Assembly (NCBI GenBank): GCA_026419785.1
Contig: JAODTK010005387.1
Coordinates: forward strand, 217,334-281,333
Reading direction: 5' to 3'
DNA length: 64,000 nucleotides
Origin: Sclerodactyla briareus
Lineage: Eukaryota > Echinodermata > Holothuroidea > Dendrochirotida > Sclerodactylidae
Position numbers and translations under genes: made by a program. A model generated the notes under the pieces. That model did not search any database and was not told the origin of the DNA. It worked only from the letters and a program-made list of their open reading frames with translations. Shown here piece after piece: positions 48,001-60,490 of this stretch (position 1 is the first letter of the stretch; each line of letters opens with the position of its first letter).

Positions 48001-50929
48001 AAGGAATGGAGACCTAACATCCATATAGGATTTTTAAAAGAATATTGTTTCCAAGAAATGTAGACCGATATGGTAATTTAGTATTAGGATTGGTAATCCA
48101 CGCAGTAGAGAATGGATGGTTTTCTCTACTGTATGTTGTCTATCTTGGTTGTCTATGTGAAGCACAATTCAGCATTAGGTTACCGTGTTAAAGACTTCAA
48201 TTTTAAGCGGCATATTAGCTCTAACACCCATTGGATACTGGACGGTGCCGTTCGCCTGTGAAGTTCCAACTCATACTCGAGATAACAGCAGATTGCTTTG
48301 AACTTACGAAGAAAAAAATATTTTGTCGAACCCCACATATCTATAATTTAGGAATTTAAAGAAAATTTTAGAAATCCCATATTAGGTCATACCCGCGAAT
48401 AATGGACGGTTCCGTTCGCATGATATTGTAGCGAAAAACCGTCCCGTGATAATACTGGGATTTTCGCTTTGACATGCCATAGTGATGATATACTGTTCAA
48501 CATTGAATTGTACTGAGACGGCTGAGAGACGGCTGTCCGTCGTGACGTCTGCAAGCGACTCCCGTCCTTGTTCGCCATTGCCTACCAACCAGACGAACAA
48601 TGCTCCTTAGAGGACAACTGGTAGGAATATTTATAAAGGGGCTGATATAATATAGCTGGATAAAAACTGAAGGTGTCAGTCCAACCGGGAGTTCATACGA
48701 CTTTCCGTACGGAGTTATAGTCGTTCGAAGTTCGTGTATTGTGAAGCATGTGTATGCCACGATCGAAATGCTCCCATCATGCAATAGTAATTGATGTCAT
48801 ACTTGCAAAGCCCTGCAAACATTCCTTGTTTCTATTGAAATTCAAACATTAATTTCACATTTCGTTGTTCTCATTCGCAGGAATGTAGTCTATGATTTAC
48901 AAAGCCTGCTTTGCTGCTCCTTCCCCTAGTTGGCGCACATTGTCATCTCCACCATACATGCTTTCAACCGAATTGAATAATTACTCACAAAACAACAATT
49001 TATTTGCATCCGCCGGAGGCTACTGTAAAAAAAAAATGCAGGAAAGTGGTTGATGTCGCTTAGAGCGAGGAAGTATAGAAGATATCTGATGCTATGAACT
49101 AGCTATAATATAAGTTTTGCTTGAAACAATTTTTTTTTTTTTTTTTGAAGATCGTTTTCAAAGTTGAAAGAAACTATGATATATTTGTTGATTTGAGATT
49201 GAATACATATTATTTTGACTTTTTTATTCATACCAGAATAATAAAATTACTGCACCTTTTAATACGAAGCAGTCAAATAACGCCGAACATGATAACTCAT
49301 CTTTACCGCTTCATCGACAAATAAACTTCAATATTCCGAGGTAGGAACCTGAAACAATGGCACACTACGACTAATAATACAGAGTAAAATTACCCTTGTT
49401 GTCTATATTCCAACCGACATTAGCGATGACGACTGATTGTCTAAAGCTAGTAGAGAAGTATTCTATTTGATGTGCATTTTACAAGTTTTTTTCCATATTT
49501 CCCGACCTTCTCTCGGGGCTCTCACTTCTTAAGGAGTTCTCTCGAAGGGTGCAGTTACCCCGACTGGACCTTCCCTATAGCCGACCAAACGAAGATACGG
49601 GAACGGCCCAGCGAAGGCGACAGTGGGCCAAAGTTCAAAGCCCGCGTCACAATCTCCTACATTTTGGGTTTTGTCGGAGCGTATTAAACACCACCTGAAC
49701 TGATGTGGAGAAGAAGAAACATATCGTTTCAAAGCCACAAGCACCCCCCGTGGGACGCTAGTACAAGGTCAAGACAGACAACCAAATTGCGAAAGTTCCA
49801 ACTTAGTGTTTGGTTCTGGTGAGTGTGCTGTGGCAGTCTATGTTGGCGAAACAAACATGGTCTACGATCTCTCTTGAATTAACACCCAAGGCCCGGGTTT
49901 ATTGAGGCCCAGAATTCGGCATGGTATTCCACATCGAGAAGAGAGGGGCACTCCCTCACTGACAGAGCAGACTACACTTCAATCCTTCACACACTGGGAA
50001 GAGGCACTCGAGAAGAATATGAGCCGTCTGACCATAAATCACGTGACCAGTCAAACTAGGGCAATTCCATGTTGGAAGTCCGGGGTATCAGACGCAAAGT
50101 TCGGAAACTATACTAAATAGAGCATAGGTTCCGTCTATATGGAAATGAACTAGAACTGTCGCTTTACATTTCAAGTTTCAAGTTCATACGACACGGCTCC
50201 AGTGATGATAAGTTCTGTAATAATTATATCTCGATAATTGACCATGCGATTCTCGTGGCGTGGTCGTATTACTATTCGTTTGTTTGTTAGAAGACTCAAC
50301 GATTGCAAATAATAAGAGAATCTAGAGCAGATATCAATTTGGCATATTGATTTGGGCTCCCTAAACTTATATTGTGCTCTTGAGGGGAGAATTGTACATT
50401 CACATGTTCACTGGTGTTGGTGATCGGTAAGAAATCACTGCAGTTGGTAGCTACACGATATGATGCTCGGCTACTCGCTAGGTAGGTTGATTACACTATG
50501 GAACGCAGTGATATGAACCGCCTTATCTACCAGGCGAGGCAATTGCCTTCAGTGATTGGACACTGGGAGGCACCCGCTTATAGCATTATCAATGTAGAAA
50601 CCTGCAAAATGCCAGCTGTGCATAGGGCTAGTGTTCACCATTGTGAACATAGATTGAATATATATATATTACGCACATGGTTTATTGCCGTTTCAGTTTG
50701 GCACGCAAATCGCCAGCGTTATAAAGGATATCATCCCAGGCCATTTATCAACTAATGATCGTCTTCCCGTCGTTTTGTTATGTAGCAATTGTGATGACGT
50801 CTTGCTACGGCCTCTTGACATGTTCGTGTACACGATTCTGAAGCAGTGTCTTCTCATTACTTCCTCAGCCATCAAACTCAGCTCTCGTTCCAGTGAGATA
50901 CCAACGCTATTGGCAGCTCTTCCCAACCC
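45001..50929. other. Gene-poor stretch
   Basis: No gene was recognised. Two related 17-bp words, TGGACGGTGCCGTTCGC (about 48239) and TGGACGGTTCCGTTCGC (about 48403), lie 164 bp apart. A T-rich run is at about 49131-49147. Open frames up to 110 codons have no recognisable content. Confidence 0.4.
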
Positions 50930-51806
50930 GGATCTGTGGTTTTATTTGTTCATATTCAAGCCTCAAGTCGACTTGGGGCGGGTATCACTGTTGGATCAAC
51001 GAGCACACTGCTTCACATAGTTGCTAGGAACATGCATTATTCTCTGCTGCCTCGGCGAAACACTCGATTATCCTACTCCACCCAAACATTTAGCGGGATC
51101 TTGTCGTTCGAATCTCATCGATAAAAATGGAAATCAAAGGGACGGATAACGATTCTCAAAAACATTTTCCAAAGTTATTGGCAGCTGATGTAAACGACGG
51201 CATGATTATAAAAAGTGAAACAGGCGCCTGCGGTTCATCTGTTGAAGCCTGACTGTTAATAGATGAATTCTCTAAAAGTTACGGAACGCTGAAATGACAT
51301 ATGGTCCGTATTGTGTGAATATTTTAAAGATGATCGATTGATTTGTTGCTCGGTACGAGATATCAAGTAGGAACTACTAACTTCTACAACCTTCTGTCAT
51401 ACCGGGGTAGAATGACTGGTTATTCGGAGAGAAAAAAAACACGTGAGTTAACTGACACAGTGATTAAGATTCCCATTCTGAAAGTTAGTTCAAACGTGCC
51501 GACTAATCCTAGTCAATGAATCAGTTCCCGAACTCCCCTGATAATGCGAATCAGTCACTGTAGGGTCGACTTATAGAAATAATCGATGATGTGGATCAAT
51601 ACATTGTATCGATGAAGATTCGGAACTCGTGGTGCTCTGATCGACACATATCTCTGTAGCCTATTATTGACGGACTAAACTACCAAAATTCCCTGCCCAT
51701 TTTTTTTTTGGTGTAGTAGAGATTAATTTCCTTCGAGGATTTGTGATGCATTTCCTCCAATGTATCTTTCTTGGTTGTGCTGTAATCGACCCATACTCTC
51801 TGTAGC

Positions 51807-52463
51807 TCATTTACTGCCTAAATCCGCATTCCAAATGCTAGGTGGCAGTAAAGATACAACTCCTCTTAAGCACTGATTTCTCAGATGCATTTTCTTGACC
51901 TTGTCTGCAATATCTACAAAACGTAAACGACACAGCATTTCGCGGGATCTGTCGTTCGAATCTATCAAGAAAATATACTCTAAACCAGTATAAACGACAC
52001 ATATTTCCTGTAGCTGTGTAGGGCGTGATGGAAATAACATCTGATGCGTACTTTCCGTAAAACACCCCTTTAAGGAATCAAGATCTGAGACCCTTGTCAT
52101 CCTATACTGCCCAACTGTTTCTATTAACTGTGCCATTATAAGTGCATTTACTCTACCACAAATACTATAAATGGAAGTTTTCCTTCCATCGGTTGGGTAC
52201 AACCCTTGCAGGCGCCTCGGTCGGGATGATTGGTTCCGGCCAAAGCTCTTAAAACCCGGATCTTGGACCTTCTTGACAACAATCAAGCATACTCGAGCGT
52301 GTTGATTTCTTGATTTGCTCGTTATATTTGGCCCGACGCGATTGATTTTTTGAAAAACGGTAAATCCCATGAGGAATGCGGGTGGATTTTTGCTGTGCTT
52401 GAAAAGTGCACTGGCCATAATTCGCAAATATACAAATATGAATGGACTGCCGATGTTAGTCAC
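51807..52463 (-). CDS. Unassigned 218-codon open reading frame
   Basis: This is the longest open frame in the window. With about 40% GC, a stop-free run of this length is unlikely by chance (my rough estimate is a few percent for the whole window). I recognise no domain: no signal peptide, membrane segment or zinc-binding pattern is evident. The ATG at 52461-52463 is simply the first Met. Part of it (about 52195-52330) aligns with 56990-57125, next to the Penelope-like element, on the same strand and in the same frame, sharing KSFGRNQ and an LIV/LVI-KV stretch. A further 35-bp match (GGGATC-TGTCGTTCGAATCT) links 51940 with 51098. It may therefore be a fragment of a dispersed element rather than a host gene. 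Confidence 0.35.
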   Translation of the reverse strand: MTNIGSPFIFVYLRIMASALFKHSKNPPAFLMGFTVFQKINRVGPNITSKSRNQHARVCLIVVKKVQDPGFKSFGRNQSSRPRRLQGLYPTDGRKTSIYSICGRVNALIMAQLIETVGQYRMTRVSDLDSLKGCFTESTHQMLFPSRPTQLQEICVVYTGLEYIFLIDSNDRSREMLCRLRFVDIADKVKKMHLRNQCLRGVVSLLPPSIWNADLGSK

Positions 52464-54722
52464 TAATTCTGCAAAATCGTGCTCAGATTACCCTTGGCTA
52501 TTCGACAATCCATTATTACTTGATTAGTAAATTTACTGCAATTTCTACTTCTAATTTTAATGAAGAAAATGCTTATCGAGTTCGAGTTTCTTGATAGTTG
52601 GTAAGTAGTAGTATCGATGACTAGGATAACTGAGGTATATGGGGGTGCAAAGTCGGCATCTTGGAGTCATTTGATCCATTCTGGGGTTAATCAGTGATCA
52701 TCGGGTGGTCCGTGGTGCATACGAGGGGGGTCAGTGGCCATCCAGACCCACTTTGGGGACAAGCGTCAAAACATGTCTCTCCTCTACAAGATCGATCTGG
52801 ATGACAATGATTAATAGTCAGTGACCAATTGATGCAGGGTTCAGCAATTTGCAGCCAGAGATCACCTAGCGGTTCAAGTCTGAGCCCTGCGAGTCAGTTT
52901 TGGGGTAAGATGATCAATCAGTAGGCTAATTAGATACTTGTTCATTTGCCAATAGTTCTTGGAGTCTTCACGAAGTATGTGTTACGGTAATTTCTACCCC
53001 ATTTTCTTGCGACTCATGAGTCGAAAATGTTTCTTGATGAAATTATTTCAGATGATCATATTATGTAGTCAATTACATCACTAACCCCACTGGGATGCCT
53101 TCGAATGTCGAACTTGGAGTCATTCAGGGGTCATAAATTCCGACCACTTGTGGAAAATAGCATCCAACATAATGATGGCGTCCTTTTATGTGGTCAGTTA
53201 ACTCACAATACCAATATGTAATGTTGCGGCTATGGTCATATTGGAGTCAAATAGTTTGAATGCTTGTCTGAGGAATATAAAAATTATACAGGCCTACTTT
53301 CAGCCTAACTTATGCTATAATGCTTGAAAGTAGTGCATTTATATCGATTGGTTTTTAACACTATTTTACGGAATTGGTTCGATTCCTTCCATAGTTCCTC
53401 CGAAAAATTGGGTCAATATATCTCTTGCAACAGCGACTGAACAGTATGAACGAAATGTGTGATCTCAGTCCGACAAACATGCGAAGTTATAATCATTGAC
53501 TCAAGCTCCTTTTTCGTATTGTACATATTTAATCTGAGGCGTCGAAACAGTAAGGTACAGATTACTTACGGACCAATTCATTACCGGTATTATGTCCTTC
53601 ATCAGATCCCAATGAAAAACGAGAAAGTAAGAAAAATGGTGGAAAAACATTAATGATAAAGTACCCCTCAAAATTCGTTCTTGCCTGAGAGTGATTCAAT
53701 GGTTTGGTTCGTAGCCTGTGACCGTGAGCCCCTTCCCCGTCCAAAATCACCATGGTACTCCTACTGAAAATTGTCATTCAATTAATACAGCATAAGCGAA
53801 AGGCTTTCATTACTTGATCACCAGTATTCTAGTACTGTCAATATATATATACATATATGGCTCTCAGCCTCCTACTTTACATATTTATCTAGTAAGTAGG
53901 CTATCAACTGACTCACACAGAACGTACGAACCTAAATAAATTTTCAGGGCGAACCTAGTGGGAAACCATGTTATATACTTGAACTATCGCGACAAGGGCA
54001 CTTGACAAAGGAAAGCTGGCTAAAAGCATCTCAAATAAATTACTCTTCACAATTCGTGTTTTGCCCCATTTTCCGCTCATTGCTTAGGGCCCGAGTTCTC
54101 GCTCATTCGTCCTAATTACCATGGGAATTCCGCATGAACTGTGACATTCAATTTGATCTCCCATAATAAGCAAGGAATCCCGTCGGCATTGCCTGTAGAA
54201 CAGCGCATCTTTGTCATCTCGGGGCAAATCTGTGAAATAGCTAGCTCTCTCTCTCTCTCTCTCTCTCTGTGGGGTAAACATGTTCCTTTCATCAGTCGTA
54301 ATAGCAACAGAACAATCCTCAATTATAGAATAGATATAGCAATCATCCTCAGGGCGGATGAGGAGGACGTATAGGTCAGACTGACAGGAAACTATAGGTG
54401 GCATTGTTATATTAGCGACATTCATTGTTCAAAATATAACGAACGTAGATCCAAAGTATTTACCCATTTTCTAAATAGAACTTTTAAACATTATACCTTA
54501 CACTGGTATTAACTATTTAGTTAAAATATATATGATTGCAAATTAGGCCAAGTTTTAAAGTAATTTATGCCAATTACTTCAATGATTACTTCTGAAGACC
54601 TTTCATCGTTTGTGCACTAACTGCTGTGCTTCCAGGTTAAATTATATGATGACAATTGAGCGTATTTGTGCAATTACTCTGCATAATTAGCATAGATACG
54701 AAGCTCGTTCCTCCTGCAGTCT
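52464..54722. other. No gene recognised
   Basis: No gene could be identified. A (CT)n microsatellite lies at 54243-54269. The word CTTGGAGTC recurs at about 52660, 52960 and 53114, but no repeat unit could be delimited. Confidence 0.4.
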
Positions 54723-55172
54723 TACAACGAGTCGCTTCACCCGCACGCACGGTTTGATGTGATATATCAACAAACGTTACGAGCAGACTAACTGGCGAAG
54801 AGACATAATGCCCGTCTACACTGCCTATCCACAGTTAAAATTAAAGAGACTATCGCAATCGCATTCGAACCAACTATTTCAATTCCTCCATCGGTCATTC
54901 ACCAAGACGGTAACCATTAAAATTGAAACTAAACTAACTAATGAAGACTACAACGAGTCGCTTCACCCGCACGCACGGTTTGATGTAATATATCAACAAA
55001 CGTTACGAACAGACTAACTGACGAAGAGACATAATGCCCGTCTACACTGCCTATCCACAGTTAAATAAAAGAGACTATCGCAATCGCATTCGAACCAACT
55101 ATTTCAATTCCTCCATCGGTCATTCACCAAGACGGTAACCATTAAAATTGAAAACTAAACTAACTACTGAAG
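54723..55172 (+). repeat. Near-identical 226-bp tandem duplication
   Basis: The unit starting TACAACGAGTCGCTTCACC at 54723 repeats at 54949, an offset of 226 bp. Both copies include GTCTACACTGCCTATCCAC and CACCAAGACGGTAACC. Only about half a dozen differences are visible, so the duplication is young, a haplotype merge or an assembly artefact. 226 is not a multiple of three and the sequence is not coding. Confidence 0.9.
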
Positions 55173-56949
55173 ACAAATCTGCCGTTCGTGAAGTAGGACC
55201 AAGATGCTGGAAAATGCAATGACTATGTCTTATCCATTAGGGGAGGTAAATACCTTATCGCATGAATGTGTGCCACCCGTGGGTGCCAGTATAGGAGAAT
55301 GTTACCATGATAACAAAAACAGAATGTTTTCGTAAAACAATTCTATTGGTGGAATGCAGGAGTGATGGTGCGCTTTCTTGAGCTTCGACTTCCGTCTTCC
55401 TCATCCATGGATTATTGCTCACGAAACAGCAAAGGGCACATTAACAGTTCCGTTGATCAATTTGATTCGCCAGCATTCGAGAGATAAACGCCTCAACTGA
55501 CCGGAAATACGTCTGACCTACCGGTATGTGTATCACTGGAAATAACACAGGAGTTAGGCTTCCCACGTGGGGGTTGAAAATAATCTACGCCGATTGATCC
55601 TATAAAAACTGAACGTTAAGAGTTCGTTGATGCGGGGAAACAGTAACATTGGCATGCCGGAACTTTACGGGAAAGTATCTCATAAAAAGGAAATATTATA
55701 CAAGTTATTGTAAAATAACGTTTAAAAGAGGCACTAGTTTACACACACATTAGTGTGGCGCCAGTTGGCTTGGTGAATGCACTGTTGGTGTTGGTAGACA
55801 TATGAGGGTCATATTCACATTGAACTCGAACAGGCGGACAGGCAGTACTAATACTGACCTTTTTGTTTTCCACACTATTCCCTGAAAGTTTGTCGTCGAT
55901 TTTAAACCTGTTCGTGTAACACTATCTTCGGAAGCGATATCTTATGAACCACTCAGCCCTGCTCCACCAATCTGTTCTGGTTAAATTGAACTCCTTCCCA
56001 TAATTGTTTTCTATGCCCAATTTTGTTGTCCATGTGAGGCCTCGAGGTATTTTATTCTCATAAATCCAATCCACAAAAAGTAAAAAAAAGGTAGTTACTG
56101 CGATAAACCATCAGGGCGATCAAATGGCTAGCGTTTCTGGCCTGAGAGCATCAGTGTATTTCCAAAAACTCTCCTGAACTTCCAATTTAATTATACACAT
56201 ATACCGTTACACAAGTTCCCATCTGCGTAGGGTTTCTCGGTTACCATAAAAGATTCCTTGTATATTTTGCACCGTCTTAAATGTTGGAAAGCGAGTTAAA
56301 AAAATCGCTTCGGCCGTTACATCTTTCCAATGTTCTTTCGCAAAGGTTGTGGGAATCCGATTTTTGTTTTTAGTATTGAGATTTGAAATAGTAGTTGCTT
56401 TCAATGAGAAGGCCTAACGGTTCTAGTGCTTCCACTGTTCATGGATCACCACCGGTCGTCGTGAATATTTTTCTTGTGTGTCATGAAAGTGGAAAAGACA
56501 AAATATAACGCTGGTAGTTATTATACCACTCGTGGAATTATTTGTTATTTACTAAAGAAAATTGTCAGGTCGATTTCGATTCCATTCTATGTTGACTAAA
56601 GATTGATATATCAGATCAACAATCATCACTTAATAATTGGCCCATGCTCTACGAAAGTCAAAGTTTTAGCAATGTAATGTCATTGTAATAAACTGTATAT
56701 TGTCAGTATTAAATCTGACATCTATGGACTATTAGGCCTATACTTTCTGTTTCACTGTTTTGATTTCATGACGAGCGAAGTGGTTCGAAGAGAATGAACA
56801 AGAATAACTGTTTTTTCTATTCTAACCCTAAGTCTGTATATAAAAGGTGACGCCAGACGTAAGCTCCAGTACTTTCCCCTAAGTTCATCTCTACAATTGC
56901 TCACTCTCCGCTGTGATTCCCGAACCGCCTCTCTTCTAAAACTAAATCT
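55173..56949. other. No gene recognised
   Basis: No domain, RNA gene or clear repeat was identified. Confidence 0.4.
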
Positions 56950-58550
56950 TTAATCGAAGGTCAACTTTGATTGGTTCTTCAAATATTTAGAGGTGCCTTT
57001 AGTAGGAATCATTTTGGTTCCGGCCGAAGCTTTTTAAAGTCTGTATCTTGGCGACTTTCTGTATCACCAATCAAACAGGCCTCTTCTCTTTCGCTTCATT
57101 TCCAGTATATTTCGCCTCGTCGGATTGTGCGATAACTCTCAAAGTAAGGGTAGGTTCTAATTTACCCAACTGAAGGTCCTGTGTGTACACCTCCTGCATT
57201 AGTACGCCCTAGTCCTATGGTCAAGTAATATTCTGTAATAGATTTCCTCGACTCATCGGGTGTAGAATTACTTCATCGTAGAAACCTTGGTTTACATTTA
57301 AAACTGACTTTCTATTCCAAGCTAAAGTCGACACATTCTCACACTTTGTACTTGACAGATGCAACTGACCCACTTACGAAATTTTCATTCTCACTTCGAA
57401 TGTGGATTTTTAATTGTGTAATAGAATGATTACGAAATAAATCCATAAATTGTAATGAGGGAGCGATATCATGGCACCAAATAGAGAAGATATCATTAAT
57501 TATCCTGAAGTAATTAATTGCTTTAGGAGAAGCGGCCACAGATTCTTTCTAACTAAATCCATAAATACTACTTTGGCTAACTGGGGGGCGCTATCTTTGT
57601 ATGGTACCCATGGCAGAATCATCAATCTGCCAAATCCTCGTTGAAAGTGCCGTTGAAAGCGGAAAAATTGTTCTTCAGATGGAATTTGCGATGCCATATC
57701 TTTTGAAATTCACTTCATTATTGTGCTTTCTGACAATTCCTCGCAGGCAACGATCCCTTCATCGTGAGGGATGTTTGTGTAGATGAATGTGACGTCCATA
57801 GTTACATATATCTACTACTCATTATCATTACCAGTGAGATAATCATAGTAATTAATGTCATATGCGAGTGTTCCAGGTTTCTTAGAAACAAGGGTTGGAA
57901 GTATATGCATATTGGGTAATGTATAGAAAGTACCCAACTTAGGGTTCTTAGGATAGGTGACTCACTTTTCAAGAGGACCGGAGACAGTCTTGGCCAACAA
58001 CTGGTTCCGTGCTGAAGAATACTCGGGAAGGAATCACTTTTACCTACTGCTTTGTAGAACGCTTCGTCCTTGAGTTGTCTCTCGGCCTCCTCGATATAGC
58101 TTGTTGACGTCCATACTACGGTGGCCCCTCCTCTTATCAGCAGGCGGATGATGAGTCCGAACTCCCGCGTAGACGTTGATGCGGTCGTTTCGTCCCGGAA
58201 GAGTTTACGGGTGTTTTCACATGTTCTCCGCCATGAAACGATCAAGATGAATCTTACAGTAGATGCGAACGATCGATAAAAGGGGTTGCGTTCCCACCGG
58301 GGAGGCCAACTGGGAACCCGGCTCGATGATGCTTTCTTGTGAGTCTGGAATTGTAGTCACCATTCCGGTCGTGGAAGTATTCACAGTTTAACCCTCCTGG
58401 TAAAGTTCTGCATATCGAACACCACTCCTAGGATCCCTCCTGCGCGAGGGACAGAACGAGAGTCCTCCGCGAAGTACCGAATCCTCATCTGCAGTGATGT
58501 GTGACTAAAAAGATTGATCACGTAGGTGCAGTCTGGGTTTTTTAGAAGGA
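56950..58550 (-). mobile_element. Penelope-like element: reverse-transcriptase part
   Basis: On the minus strand, from right to left, the sequence gives YVINLFSHTSL (about 58535), GGATVVW and YIEEAERQLKDEAFY (about 58130-58050), [14 protein letters not shown] (about 57795-57755), an AMG motif (about 57605), INDIFSIWCH (about 57500-57470), and DESRKSIT (about 57250). These are the conserved blocks of Penelope RT in the right order: GGA-VV then EA-RQL, YTNIPH-EG, the GTAMG block and Y-DDIF-IW. In the last, the usual first Asp of the DD pair is Asn. Several reading-frame breaks and stops make it non-functional. The left end, about 56990-57125, is shared with the 51.8-kb ORF. It is followed on the right by a GIY-YIG part on the opposite strand. 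Confidence 0.85.
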
Positions 58551-58739
58551 GCTCCTCCTTGAATCATATTCCTCAGTTTAGTGAGTTTTCGTCTGGAACA
58601 CTGGTCGATATTGCGGTTGTAGATGTAGTCCTACGACGACACGGGGTTGACGGGTGGGGAACCCGCGTACTCCCCTCTGGGCCACTTCGTTCGCAAGCAA
58701 CATGCTCCTACTCCACAGTCAGTGGAAAATCCGAGCAAT

Positions 58740-59075
58740 TGAGCGACATACCGCAGTCGTTCTCAAGCTTCCCAAACGGCAAATCGTGAACTGGCTGACA
58801 CCACAACCTCCTTCAAAAGTTCCAGACATCAAAAGTCTACAACAGCAGACATACCATTGAGACTGTTTCTCCAAAAACCTGATCTACCTAAATGACTCAA
58901 CACCGATCGGCCATTAAAACAAAACCCGTCTCAACCGGTGCAAAACATTTTCATCTCGCCGGCCACTCTGTTGAAAGCCTGAGAGTGATTGCCATTAACC
59001 AAACAGTGCCTGATCGACAAATCACCCAAGGCAAAGGAGAACTCCAGGAGCTGAACCTGAAACCACAGCACTCTT
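58740..59075 (+). mobile_element. Penelope-like element: GIY-YIG endonuclease end
   Basis: The plus strand encodes FSKNLIYL (about 58870-58890), then HRSAI (about 58900), KPVSTGAKHFHLAGHSVESL (about 58920-58980) and a DRQITQGKGELQELNLKPQ stretch (to about 59065). This fits the C-terminal GIY-YIG nuclease of Penelope-like elements (C-SKN-IYLI, HR, HF-LPGHS, R--E--WI--L-T--P-GLN). The central YVGET part is missing. Its 5' side abuts the inverted RT part at 58550, suggesting one insertion with an inverted 5' portion. Confidence 0.7.
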
Positions 59076-60055
59076 CGCTTGACTTGGGAAACGAACCTGC
59101 CATCTCAGTTTCAGTGCTTCTTCATTACTTCTGTAATCAACTTCTTCGAAGAGCTAGTATCGCTCGAGCTTTGCCCCGAATCATCTCATGTTCTATTTAC
59201 ATCCACCTTCCTAGCTAAAATTGCTATTTCGTATCTCATTCGAGATCCAGCCATTAAACGACGCATTGTTGTTGTATAGTATGCAATTGGCAGTTCTGAA
59301 AATGTTGGAAGGCGTCATTTCCAAGAGGGACCATAAACCGTCTGATTGTCTAACAATTGTTGAATTATTTGAATTTGAACGATTGTACTTTCTTCACGCT
59401 GATTCTAGACTTAGAACAATGCGATCGGATAAATTACACCTATACCAGTACATAACACGTTAACCTTTTTTAATGCCATTTTTAATGCACAAAAAATCCT
59501 CATTACATGTATTTTACTGGTCCATATACTATTAGTTTTACTATTTATTAACCTATCACGTCTATTTTGATAGGCCACGTGTGTGTAATCGCTTTATAGT
59601 CTAGGCCCTTCAAATACATATCGCGCATTGTGGTACATTTACCTAGTGGTGGAGTGGGGGCACGCATGTGTAAATTCCGGTGCATGATTCCTCCAACTAC
59701 GTACATCTACCCCTGGTGGACGTTGTCGCAAATATACCAGCTAATTGGAAGCAATTTACTGTTTAATTGTTGAAACAGGAAAAATTCGATTTTGCCGGAG
59801 AACAGACTAAAAGCAATCGCAAACACATTTTCTTCTCGCAATTTCCGTGTCTCTCGCCTCATTTGGCAGGTTTTGCTCGGGGCCTCGCTTCCTGTTTCGT
59901 TTCGTCGTCTCATATGTCCCAGGGAAGCAACCGAACTTCCCTGACATTTTCAATTCAATATCCTTTTGCGGTAATGTTAATGAAGATGTGGTCAGCAGTG
60001 TTTTAACGGGTACATTGGCGAATAGATCGTTTGGAAACAGTCAAAAGTGCAATAA
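59076..60055. other. No gene recognised
   Basis: No domain or RNA gene identified. The first few hundred bases may be the 3' UTR of the Penelope-like element. Confidence 0.35.
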
Positions 60056-60150
60056 TCTAATAATAATAATATAAATAATACATAATACTAATATAATAAT
60101 AATAATAATAATAATAATACTAATCATAATAATAATTATAATACTAATAC
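60056..60150. repeat. AT-rich (AAT)n microsatellite
   Basis: An imperfect ATA/ATAAT repeat with a few interruptions (TACTAATCAT). Confidence 0.85.
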
Positions 60151-60254
60151 TTACCATTTGGAAATTCCTTCCACTCATAGTTTACCTTTTTTTTTTACTG
60201 CAATTATTCTAAAGCATTTACCACCATGGTTGAATTGGGCCTGGTGGGCGAGCG

Positions 60255-60490
60255 AAACTAATTGTTTTCTAGTACAATGGGTGGAGTTAAGGTCAGCTGC
60301 GGGATGAGATTACGAAAAATAATTTGGCCAGTCGTGTTGGTGAAAACACATATCTTGAATTTGTGAATATCTTCAACTTTGAGTATGCCTAGTAAGCTAC
60401 TGTGTAGAGCATTAGTTGGGAAACGGTAATGCTTGAATGTCATTGTCTTCATGATTCTATTTTGCAATTCGCACTGCTTTAGGACGCGAA
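60255..60490 (-). mobile_element. LINE pol fragment
   Basis: On the minus strand the frame gives VLKQCELQNRIMKTM, then HYRFPTNALHSSL, LGILKVEDIHKFKICVF and NLIPQL, with the stop at 60258-60260. This matches the LINE pattern LQ--Q-RIIR-I----Y--HT-PL---L-ILK--DI---KI--F-YK---N-LP. Only this part of the C-terminal region is left; the RT core is absent. Confidence 0.7.

Noticed and set aside
52640-53260. Tandem repeat around the word CTTGGAGTC
   Set aside because: The word recurs three or four times, but the sequence between occurrences does not align.
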